Notes under the pieces: generated by a model
What the model was told of the DNA's origin: nothing
Databases searched by the model: none
The model's input: only the letters and a program-made list of their open reading frames with translations
In this document: positions 6,797 through 14,017 of the stretch, piece by piece
Layout of the letters: each line of letters begins with the position of its first letter
How positions within the stretch are numbered: the first letter of the stretch is position 1
Assembly (NCBI GenBank): GCA_964531735.1
Contig: CAZHGD010000038.1
Span: 1-51,634 of the forward strand
Origin: CAZHGD01 sp964531735
GTDB lineage: Bacteria > Armatimonadota > UBA10988
Direction of reading: 5' to 3'
DNA: 51,634 nt
Made by a program: the position numbers and the translations under genes

Positions 6797-9061
6797 ATGG
6801 GCCAGTCGACCGTGACCGTTGCAGCGGTTGCCCCCGAGCGCACGTTCAGCATCACGGCGCGCCTGCGAGACCTGGCCGCGGCCGCTGTGGCGCGCGCCCA
6901 GCAGCCACCGGCTTGCCAGCGGCACGAGACCCAGACAGCGGCCTACTTCGGTCCGTTGGCCGAACTGCCGCTGCCTGAACGGCAGGCACGCTCGTTGGCC
7001 GCGGCCATGGTTGCGGAGCCGGTGCGGCTGTTCCCCGGCGAGCGCCTGCACGGCCTGGTCTACGGCGGCGCCGATCCCCAGTGGCACAGCGGCGAGTGGG
7101 CCGAGCACTCGGCCGTCATCGCCGCCCAGCAGCGCACTGCCGCAGAGGTGCCTGAGTTGGCCGCGCTGGTCCGGCAACCGCCGGGCGGCGAGTCGTTCCT
7201 CATCGACGGTGGCGGCGCGCCCGGCCACATCGCCTGGAACTGGCACTGGCTGCTGGCGCAAGGGGCCGACGGCCTGCTGGCCACGGTCCGCGAGCGCGAA
7301 GCGACGGCGGCCGACGAGCGCGCGCGGTCGTTCTACCAAGGCGCGGGCATCCTGCTCACGGCGATGCTCGAGTGGAACCAGTGCCATGTGGCGGCCCTCT
7401 GCGCGCAACGCGCCGCCGCCACGGATCCGCTGGAGCGGCAGCGGCTGGCCGAGGCCGTCGAGCTGCTGACCCGGGTGCCGGCGCAGCCGGCGCGCACGTT
7501 CCACGAGGCGCTGCAGAGCTTCTGGTTCCAGTGGCTGGCGGTCATGTACGAGGTGCCCTACGGTGGCAACAGTCCGGGCCGCTTCGACTACTTCCTCTGG
7601 CCCTACCTGCGCGACGACCTGGCGGCCGGGCGCGAGACGCTACAGTCCGCCGGCGAGCTGGTGGCCGAGCTGTTCATCAAGCTCGACGAGCGCATACACG
7701 CCGTCGACGGGAACGTCAACACCATCGTGCTCGGCGGTCGTGGGCCCGATGGGGCCGACGCCGTCAGTCCGCTCAGTTGGCTGCTCCTCGACGTGTTCGA
7801 GCAGCTCGACCTGACCCATCCGGCGGTCTACACGCGGGTCAGCGCGGCCAATCCGCCCGCGTGGCGCGAGCGCTGTGCGCGCTATCTGCTGACCGGCGGC
7901 AACCGCGCGCAATTGCTCGCCGACGAGCCGATCATCGCGGCGATGACCCGTGACGGCCGCATGCCCGAGGCCGACGCGGCGATGTACATGTGCGGCGGCT
8001 GCATGGAACTCAGCCCGCACGGTCTGAACTCCGATCTGCTGTTCTCGTTCACCTACAACCTGCCGAAGACGCTCGAACTGGTGCTGACCGGTGGCGAGTG
8101 CCTGACCACGGGCCAGCCGCGGCTGGCGGTACCTGGCGGCCTGCGTGACTGCGCCGGCTTCGAGGAGCTGTGGTCGCTGTACGAGGGCGAGACGCGCCGG
8201 GCGCTACAGACCAAGTTCCGCCAGCTCGACCTCTACTGCGACGAGATGGCGCGGTGCCGACCAGCCTTCCTGCAATCGGTGATGGTCAGCGACTGCCTGG
8301 AGCGGGGTCGGTCGCTGCAGGACGGCGGGGCGCGCTACGCCGACTACGGTGGGGCGCCGCTGGGTGCCCAGAACGTGGCCGATTCGCTCTACGCGGTGGA
8401 GCAGGCCGTGTTCGAGCAAGGCTTCTGCGACGCCGACGAACTGCTGGCGGCGCTGCGCGCCGACTTCGTCGGCCACGAGCGGCTGCACCGGCGCTTGCAG
8501 GCGCTGCCGAAGTACGGCTTGGGCGACGCCGGCGCCGACGGCATGATGGCGCGCGTGCTGCGGAGCGTGTGCGGCATCTTCGACGACTGGCGCACGCGCT
8601 GGGGCGGGCGCGTCAAGCCGATGATGTTCACCTTCGTCTGGGCGCCGCAGATGGGCCGCAGCCTGGGTGCGTCACCCGATGGTCGCCGGGCGGGGCAACC
8701 GATCGGGCATGGCCTGACGCCGCAGGCGGCGGGTATGGCGCAGGGGCTGACCGCCTCGATGGGCTCGTGTCTGTCGCTGCCGACCGAGCTGGTCAGCGGC
8801 GGGGCCACCACCATGTGGGACCTGGACGCCGACTGGGTCACCGAGCCGCTGGTGCAGGCGGTGGTGGCGGCGTTCGTGCAGCAGGGCGGGCAGATCTTCC
8901 AGGGCAACATGACCAGCGTGGCCGATCTGCGCGCCGCGCTGGAGCGGCCCGACGACTACCGCCACCTGTTCGTGCGCGTCGGCGGTTTCTCGGCGCGCTT
9001 CACCAGCCTCGGCCGCGACCTGCAAGCAGAGATCATCGCGCGGCACCGGCATCGCAACTGA
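6797..9061 (+). CDS. Glycyl radical enzyme (pyruvate formate-lyase / diol dehydratase superfamily)
   Basis: A 754-residue oxygen-sensitive radical enzyme. Glycyl radical enzymes cleave C-C, C-N, C-O or C-S bonds after radical installation by a radical-SAM activase. Both landmarks are present: the thiyl loop CGGCMEL with catalytic Cys402 and Glu404 (the GCxE pattern of eliminase-type members), and the glycine loop VRVGGFSARF with probable radical site Gly730. PFL itself has adjacent Cys-Cys, so formate-lyase activity is unlikely; the substrate is unknown. ATG 6797 follows AAGGAG with a 6-nt spacer. No activase gene occurs in the window. It is followed by a UroD-family gene after 44 bp and preceded by a Cache histidine kinase. 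Confidence 0.85.
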   Translation: MGQSTVTVAAVAPERTFSITARLRDLAAAAVARAQQPPACQRHETQTAAYFGPLAELPLPERQARSLAAAMVAEPVRLFPGERLHGLVYGGADPQWHSGEWAEHSAVIAAQQRTAAEVPELAALVRQPPGGESFLIDGGGAPGHIAWNWHWLLAQGADGLLATVREREATAADERARSFYQGAGILLTAMLEWNQCHVAALCAQRAAATDPLERQRLAEAVELLTRVPAQPARTFHEALQSFWFQWLAVMYEVPYGGNSPGRFDYFLWPYLRDDLAAGRETLQSAGELVAELFIKLDERIHAVDGNVNTIVLGGRGPDGADAVSPLSWLLLDVFEQLDLTHPAVYTRVSAANPPAWRERCARYLLTGGNRAQLLADEPIIAAMTRDGRMPEADAAMYMCGGCMELSPHGLNSDLLFSFTYNLPKTLELVLTGGECLTTGQPRLAVPGGLRDCAGFEELWSLYEGETRRALQTKFRQLDLYCDEMARCRPAFLQSVMVSDCLERGRSLQDGGARYADYGGAPLGAQNVADSLYAVEQAVFEQGFCDADELLAALRADFVGHERLHRRLQALPKYGLGDAGADGMMARVLRSVCGIFDDWRTRWGGRVKPMMFTFVWAPQMGRSLGASPDGRRAGQPIGHGLTPQAAGMAQGLTASMGSCLSLPTELVSGGATTMWDLDADWVTEPLVQAVVAAFVQQGGQIFQGNMTSVADLRAALERPDDYRHLFVRVGGFSARFTSLGRDLQAEIIARHRHRN

Positions 9062-9105
9062 CGGTGTCTCTGGCGTGCCGCCCACCCTAGCCAAGGGAGC
9101 CCGTA

Positions 9106-10527
9106 ATGCCCACGACTGCCGACATGGAGACCCTCTACCAGCAGCGGCTGGCGCGCTACGTCACCGCGATGCGCAACGGGCGGCCGGATCGGGTGCCGAT
9201 TCGGCCGTTCGTGGCCGAGTTCACCGCCAAGTACGCCGGCTACACCTGCCAACAGGTGACCCAGGACTACGAGTGCGCCTTCGCCGCCGCGCGCCGGTGC
9301 GCCGCCGACTTCGACTGGGACGCCGTGGTCGGCAACATGGTCTATGTCTGGACCGGGTTGACGCAGGCCATCGGCTTGCGCTACTACGCCTCGCCCGGCG
9401 TCGAGATCTCGCCGGAAGTCGGCTTCCAGTACCTGGAGCCGCCCGAGGGCGAGGCGTTCATGCAGCCGGAGGAGTACGATCACCTCATCGAGGACCCGAC
9501 CGGCTTCCTGTTCAACGTCTGGCTGCCGCGGGTCAGCCATGACGTGGTGGCGCCGGGCCAGGCCAGCTCGCTGCGCCACAACCTGTCGTTCCTCAAGGGC
9601 GGCATGGCCATGCTGCAGTACTTCAACGCCTTCGGCACGCAGGCGGCGCGGCTGCGTAGCGAATCGGGCACCGTCTCGGCCATCGCCGGCATCCTCAAGG
9701 CGCCGTTCGACATCCTGGCCGACAAGCTACGCGGCTACATCGGTCTGATGATGGACCTCTACGAGCGGCCCGAGAAGGTCATCGCCGCGTGCCGCGCGCT
9801 GGCGCCGCATCTGCTGCAGGTGGCGCTGATGGGCGCCGACCCGGAGCGGCAGGTGCCCGTGGGCTTCTGGATGCACCGCGGCTGCGTGCCGTTCGTTTCG
9901 CACGAGCACTTCCAGACCATCTACTGGCCGACGCTGCGGCCGATCATCGAGTCGCTCTGGGCGGCGGGCCACCAGACGCTGTTCTACGCCGAAGGTGACT
10001 GGAACGCGCACCTCGACTACTTCGCCGAACTGCCCGACCGCAGCATCGTCTACCACGTCGACCGTGCCGACATCTACGAGGTCCACGCCCGGCTGGGCCG
10101 CCAGTTCTGCCTCAGCGGCGGCATTCCCAACGTGCTGCTCGGCTACGGCACACCGGAGCAGGTGCGCGACTGCTGCCGCAAGGTGCTCGAGGGCGTGGCC
10201 GGTGACGGCGGCTACATCATGGATGCCTCGGCCATCGTGCAGAACGACGCCAAGGTGGAGAACCTGCGCGCGATGACCGACATCACGCGCGCGTTGGGCG
10301 TCTACGACCGCGCCGACCCGGTGCCGCCGACGCCACCAGCCGCGCCGGCTCCGGCGCTGGCGGGCTTCCCGACCACCGACCGCGCGCCGGGCGTCTGCGT
10401 GCCGTGGGCCGAGAAGCTGGCCGAACTCAACGGCATCCAGGGCGACGCGGCGCTGGTCCAGCGCGTCTGGGAAGACGTGGACATCCTCGGCTACCTGTAC
10501 ATCTGGCAGGTGCTGTTGTCGTTCTGA
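9106..10527 (+). CDS. Uroporphyrinogen decarboxylase (URO-D) superfamily protein, probable methyltransferase-type
   Basis: The 473-residue protein resembles the URO-D fold proteins that are not haem enzymes, a group that includes corrinoid-linked methyltransferases such as MtaA and CmuA. Visible landmarks are the N-terminal RNGRPDRVPIRPF, a central GFWMHRGCVPFVS, and a C-terminal block with VYHVDRADIYEVH, FCLSGGIPNVLLGYGTPEQV and GGYIMDASA. It is longer than true HemE (about 350 residues) and the C-terminal 60 residues include a Pro/Ala-rich linker. ATG 9106 follows AAGGGAG. Proximity to the glycyl radical enzyme suggests one operon. The reaction is unknown; no corrinoid-binding protein gene is nearby. 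Confidence 0.75.
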   Translation: MPTTADMETLYQQRLARYVTAMRNGRPDRVPIRPFVAEFTAKYAGYTCQQVTQDYECAFAAARRCAADFDWDAVVGNMVYVWTGLTQAIGLRYYASPGVEISPEVGFQYLEPPEGEAFMQPEEYDHLIEDPTGFLFNVWLPRVSHDVVAPGQASSLRHNLSFLKGGMAMLQYFNAFGTQAARLRSESGTVSAIAGILKAPFDILADKLRGYIGLMMDLYERPEKVIAACRALAPHLLQVALMGADPERQVPVGFWMHRGCVPFVSHEHFQTIYWPTLRPIIESLWAAGHQTLFYAEGDWNAHLDYFAELPDRSIVYHVDRADIYEVHARLGRQFCLSGGIPNVLLGYGTPEQVRDCCRKVLEGVAGDGGYIMDASAIVQNDAKVENLRAMTDITRALGVYDRADPVPPTPPAAPAPALAGFPTTDRAPGVCVPWAEKLAELNGIQGDAALVQRVWEDVDILGYLYIWQVLLSF

Positions 10528-10572
10528 GCGGGGGTCGAGACGGCCAAGGGGATGGCGCCACTTCCTGCCCCG

Positions 10573-10595
10573 GGCGCGGCCGACTGGGCCGCGCC
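10573..10595 (+). terminator. Terminator-like hairpin
   Basis: A perfect 9-bp stem (10573-10581 with 10587-10595) closes a 5-nt loop, 45 nt after the stop of the URO-D gene. It lacks a T-tract, so it may be a weak terminator or an mRNA 3'-end stabiliser. The rest of 10528-10674 shows no gene. Confidence 0.5.
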
Positions 10596-10674
10596 GCTAC
10601 GCCGACCTGTCTCTCCGGGCCACACCGCGAACCTTTGCCCGGGTCGATGCGCCCTTACCAACAGGTGACCCGCA

Positions 10675-11229
10675 ATGGACACGCGCAGCGACGAGACCCT
10701 GGCGGAGCAGGCCCAGCGAGGCGATGAGGCGGCGTTTGTGGCGCTGCTACGGCGCCATGGCGGCGGACTGCTGGCGCTGCTGAGGCGCAGCCTGACCGAT
10801 CCCGACGACGTGTCGGACGCCTGGGCCGAGACGCTGTACCAGGCCTGGCGCGACCTGCCAGGGCTGCGCCGGCCGGCGGCGGTGCGCGCGTGGCTGGTGG
10901 CAATTGCGCGGCAGCGGTCACGCGATCTGTTGCGCCGGCGCGGGCGGACGCCGACGCCGGAGGATCCGGACGTCGTCACCGCCTGGCTGGACAGTGCGGC
11001 CGGTGCGTCGCACGGCCCGTCGGCGGTGAGCGAAGCGCTCGGCGAGCTGCCGCCGGCCGAGCAGGACGCGGCGCGGCGGTTCTATCTCGACGGGCAGAGC
11101 ATCGCCGAGATTGCGGCGGCCACCAACGCACCGGCCGGCACGGTGAAGCGCCGGCTGTTCATGGCCCGGCAGCGACTGCGCGGCTGGGCGATGGCGGCGA
11201 CCTCGAAGGAGCAGACCGATGAGACATGA
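10675..11229 (+). CDS. ECF-type RNA polymerase sigma factor
   Basis: A 184-residue sigma70-family protein of ECF size that directs RNA polymerase to a dedicated promoter set. The N-terminal region (about 5-75) fits sigma2 (AFVALLRRHGGGLLALLRR, then DVSDAWAETLYQAWRDL). The C-terminal region (about 115-170) fits sigma4, with the helix-turn-helix GQSIAEIAAATNAPAGTVKRRLFMARQRLR. An AGGTG element lies upstream of ATG 10675. Its last codons overlap the next gene by 11 bp, so the two are almost certainly co-translated. In ECF loci the second gene is normally an anti-sigma factor, but the partner here does not look like one. Confidence 0.87.
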   Translation: MDTRSDETLAEQAQRGDEAAFVALLRRHGGGLLALLRRSLTDPDDVSDAWAETLYQAWRDLPGLRRPAAVRAWLVAIARQRSRDLLRRRGRTPTPEDPDVVTAWLDSAAGASHGPSAVSEALGELPPAEQDAARRFYLDGQSIAEIAAATNAPAGTVKRRLFMARQRLRGWAMAATSKEQTDET

Positions 11230-11998
11230 AGCGGGCCAGTTGGCGCAGCCGTTTCCGCTGTTGCGGCCGGAGGTCATCGTGACCGATCTGGCGCTGCAGC
11301 CGCCGGCCGTGGACTACCGCGGGCTGGTCGGCTGGGAGATCGCGCCGGAGTTGGGTGCCGAGGCGCTCTGGGCCAACTACGAGCGCGACGGCCGGCTGAC
11401 CGAGGTGTGCGAGTTGTACGTCCTGGGCGAGGCCGCGGTCCACGGCGAGGAAGGCGTCGAGATCGGCGTGGAGACCTGGGAGCCGGAGTGTGGCTGGTAC
11501 GGCAAACACGAGCGGATGTTCGCGCGGCTGACCGAGGACAGCAAGGAGTGGCTGGCCATTTGGTGGGACCGCCACCCGCGCCACCAGCGCCGCCTGACGA
11601 CGTTCCTCGACGAGGGCTTCGACGACGCCTGGGGCCGCTGGCCGCGGCGCATTGCCGATGATGGCTGGCTTCAGCCCGACGGCGAAGGCGGCTGGCGCCA
11701 GGCGGCACCCGAGGGCGTCGAGCCCACCTACTACACCGGCCGCGGAGCCGCTGAGGTGCGCTGCGGCGAGCGGCGCTTCACCTGCCTGCGTGGCATCGGC
11801 ATCGAGGATCCGGTGGGCGAGAATGCGGTGCTCACGGAGCACTTCTACACCTTCGCCGGGGACTCGGTGTACCTGCGCCACTGGCGCGCCGAACTGCCCG
11901 ACAGCCCGCCGGGCGAGCGGCTGCGTCTGGACGGGCGGGCGTATGTGGTCTGGTACCACACGCTCTCGGGGCGCCTGTTGGGCCTGAGTGGCGGCTGA
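11219..11998 (+). CDS. Unknown Trp-rich soluble protein overlapping the sigma-factor gene
   Basis: I do not recognise this 259-residue protein. It has no signal peptide or membrane segment and no zinc-binding anti-sigma motif (HxxxCxxC). It is unusually rich in tryptophan, for example GWEIA, VETWEPECGWYGKH and EWLAIWWDRHPRH. The C-terminal half (TEHFYTFAGDSVYLRHW to the end) looks like a beta-rich fold. The ATG lies inside the sigma gene and overlaps it by 11 bp, so expression is tied to the sigma factor. It could be a soluble regulator of the sigma factor or an effector it controls; both are guesses. Confidence 0.75.
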   Translation: MRHEAGQLAQPFPLLRPEVIVTDLALQPPAVDYRGLVGWEIAPELGAEALWANYERDGRLTEVCELYVLGEAAVHGEEGVEIGVETWEPECGWYGKHERMFARLTEDSKEWLAIWWDRHPRHQRRLTTFLDEGFDDAWGRWPRRIADDGWLQPDGEGGWRQAAPEGVEPTYYTGRGAAEVRCGERRFTCLRGIGIEDPVGENAVLTEHFYTFAGDSVYLRHWRAELPDSPPGERLRLDGRAYVVWYHTLSGRLLGLSGG

Positions 11999-12012
11999 GC
12001 CGAAGCCGACAC

Positions 12013-12040
12013 TGCTGGCGCGCCGAGCGGCGCGCCAGCA
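12013..12040. terminator. Bidirectional terminator between convergent genes
   Basis: A perfect 12-bp stem (12013-12024 with 12029-12040) closes a 4-nt loop (gagc). It sits between the stop of the plus-strand unknown gene (11998) and the stop of the minus-strand isomerase-like gene (12048), so it can serve both transcripts. Confidence 0.7.
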
Positions 12041-12047
12041 TGGCCGA

Positions 12048-13004
12048 CTACTCCTCGAAGCACCCGTACTCGGTGAGGATGTGCTGGCCGATCTGGTAGA
12101 GCAGTGCGATGGCCTGCTGTCGGAGCGGCAGCGGAACGTCCATCAGTCGAGTCACCTGTTCGCCGCGGTACTGCCATTCGCGGCGGTAGTTGGGCCAGAC
12201 GCCGCTGTCGCGGAGGATGTGGCACGCTTCGAAAGTGAAGTAGCCGTCGTACCCGACATCCAGCAAGCCCTGCATGACGGCGTCCAGGTTGGTGGTGCCC
12301 TGGAACGGCGCGACGTGCGAGTCCATGTCGCCGTAGTTGTCGGCGATGTGGAGGGCGCGCAGGTGGCCGCCCAGCTCGACGATGCTCCGGTACTGGTCGA
12401 CGCCCTGGATGTTGGCGTGGCCGGTGTCCCAGCAGACGCCGAGGAGCGGGTGGTCGATCGCCTCGACCAGCTCCAGCAGCTCGGCGGCCGTCGAGGGGTG
12501 GTTGCGCGGGCTCTGCTGCGGTGTCGGTGCGTGCCGGTCGCAGGAGTTCTCGATGAGTACGGCCACCCCGGTCCGTTCCATGACCGGGAACAGCCGGGCG
12601 AAGAACTCGCGGTTGCGTTGCAGGTTCAGCCGGCGGTTGTCGCGCGACGGGTAGCCGCCGATGTCCTGCTGGTGGGTCACGATGCGCGGGATGCCGAGCC
12701 GGCTGCACATCTCGATGGAGCGCTGCGTGGCCCCCAGAAACACGTCGAAGGTGTCGTCCGAGCCGTGGATGTTGCCGTCCGGCGCATGGGCCTGACAGAA
12801 GCGGACACCGCGCTCGGCGGCCGCTTCACCGCCGTCGTCGGCCCACTGTTGCCAGCGGTCGTCGAGCAGTGGCGAGCCGGCGAAGACGGCCCGGTAGAGG
12901 TTCAGGTCGAGATACCGGAATCCGGTGCCGTCGTAGCACCTGACGAGTTCCGAGAGGACCTGCGAATGGCGACTGAAGTCGCCGGTCGTGGTGGCCAGTT
13001 TCAT
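12048..13004 (-). CDS. Sugar phosphate isomerase/epimerase (xylose isomerase-like TIM barrel)
   Basis: A 318-residue cytosolic protein of the AP endonuclease 2 / xylose isomerase-like family, whose members isomerise or epimerise sugars and inositol-type polyols using a divalent metal. Metal-ligand-type segments are visible: VTHQQD, VLIENSCD, GVCWDTGHANIQG, ALHIADNYGDMDSH and GYFTFEACH. The start at 13004 (MKLATTTGD) begins where family members begin; the longer frame adds an Arg/Pro-rich extension. GGAG lies 11 nt upstream of it. It is the third gene of a minus-strand group after the SGNH hydrolase and the SDR, separated from the SDR by 218 bp containing a REPIN-like element. Confidence 0.82.
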   Translation of the reverse strand: MKLATTTGDFSRHSQVLSELVRCYDGTGFRYLDLNLYRAVFAGSPLLDDRWQQWADDGGEAAAERGVRFCQAHAPDGNIHGSDDTFDVFLGATQRSIEMCSRLGIPRIVTHQQDIGGYPSRDNRRLNLQRNREFFARLFPVMERTGVAVLIENSCDRHAPTPQQSPRNHPSTAAELLELVEAIDHPLLGVCWDTGHANIQGVDQYRSIVELGGHLRALHIADNYGDMDSHVAPFQGTTNLDAVMQGLLDVGYDGYFTFEACHILRDSGVWPNYRREWQYRGEQVTRLMDVPLPLRQQAIALLYQIGQHILTEYGCFEE

Positions 13005-13110
13005 GGGGGGTGGTGCTCCAGGAGGCCCGTCGCGCGCAAGGCGTCGACGCATGGTTGGCGAGCGGCCCGCGGCCACCTTCCGGAGACGCCTCTGCGCTTG
13101 GCAGGACTGG

Positions 13111-13197
13111 GTAGCACCGGCTTCCAGCCGGTGGGCAAGGGCGGTCCGCAGACGCCAGGCGGCCGACGAACCGGCGCAGGCTGGAAGCCTGCGCTAC
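13111..13197. repeat. REPIN-like element A (paired inverted 22-nt palindromes starting GTAG)
   Basis: Two 22-nt arms, 13111-13132 and 13176-13197, lie in inverted orientation 43 bp apart and agree at 18 of 22 positions. Each begins with GTAG at its outer end and folds into its own hairpin: ACCGGCT-tcc-AGCCGGT on the left and GCAGGCT-gga-AGCCTGC on the right. The same architecture and size recur at 46388-46475 with a different stem sequence. The element lies between the SDR and the isomerase-like gene on the minus strand. The rest of 13005-13222 shows no gene. Confidence 0.7.
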
Positions 13198-13222
13198 CCG
13201 CCGACGCGGGTGAGCTGGCGCC

Positions 13223-13993
13223 TCACGTGCGGACCGTCAGCCCGGCGCTGGAGTTCAGCTCGCAGCCGGTCACATGACGGGCCTCGTCGCTGGCCAGCCA
13301 GGCACACGCCGCGCCGTACTCGTCGGGCGTGTTGAACTGGCCCCACGGCAGGCGCTCGGCGATCTGCTCCAGTTCAGTGGCGCTACGACCTTCACCGGCC
13401 TGGACCTCGTACTCCTTCTCGGTGAGCACCCAGCCGACGGTGAGCCAGTTGACCCGGATGTGGTCCGGCGCGAGCAGCTTGGCCAGGTTCATCGTCAGGT
13501 TCAGCAGCGCGCCCTTGCTGACGCCATAGGCCAGCAGCGAGCGCCCGGCGACGTAGGCGTTGCCGGAGCCGACGTTGATGATGCAGCCGCCACCCCGCTG
13601 CCGCATGTACGGCAGCGCGGCCTGCGCGCAGAGGAACGGGCCGCGCAGGTTGGTGACCATGATGTCGTCCCACAACTCAGGCGTGGTCTCTTCCAGGCTG
13701 GCGCGCGGGAAGATGCCGGCGTTGTTGACGAGCACGTCGAGGCCGCCGTAGGCGGCGCCGGCGGCGTCGCAGAGCGCGCGGCAGTCGTCCGGTGAGCGCA
13801 GATCGCAGCGCTGAAAGCGCGCCTGGCCGCCGGCGGCAACGATGGCCTCGACGACCGCCTGGCCGGCGTCCTCGCGCCGACCGCTGACCACCACGCGCGC
13901 GCCGTCGGCGGCCAGCCGCTGCGCGATGGCCGCGCCGATGCCGCTGGTCGAGCCGGTGACCACGGCGACCTTGCCGCTCAGTTGCTGCGCCAC
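13223..13993 (-). CDS. Short-chain dehydrogenase/reductase (SDR)
   Basis: A 256-residue classical SDR that oxidises or reduces a hydroxyl/keto group with NAD(P). It has the cofactor motif TGSTSGIG (13-20), NNAG (90-93) and the catalytic Ser143, Tyr156 and Lys160 (YGVSK). The length is that of FabG-like and sugar-alcohol dehydrogenases, and the substrate cannot be read. GTG 13993 has GGAGG with 6-nt spacing and starts 24 nt after the SGNH hydrolase stop, so the two form an operon. Between sugar-processing neighbours, a sugar or polyol substrate is more likely than fatty-acid synthesis. Confidence 0.88.
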   Translation of the reverse strand: MAQQLSGKVAVVTGSTSGIGAAIAQRLAADGARVVVSGRREDAGQAVVEAIVAAGGQARFQRCDLRSPDDCRALCDAAGAAYGGLDVLVNNAGIFPRASLEETTPELWDDIMVTNLRGPFLCAQAALPYMRQRGGGCIINVGSGNAYVAGRSLLAYGVSKGALLNLTMNLAKLLAPDHIRVNWLTVGWVLTEKEYEVQAGEGRSATELEQIAERLPWGQFNTPDEYGAACAWLASDEARHVTGCELNSSAGLTVRT

Positions 13994-14017
13994 AGAGCAC
14001 CTCCGTCCAACTGGTGT

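Noticed and set aside
11988..13277. A 429-codon plus-strand frame opposite the isomerase-like gene
   Set aside because: Antisense to a clear xylose isomerase-like gene, and it reads through the terminator and REPIN-like element.
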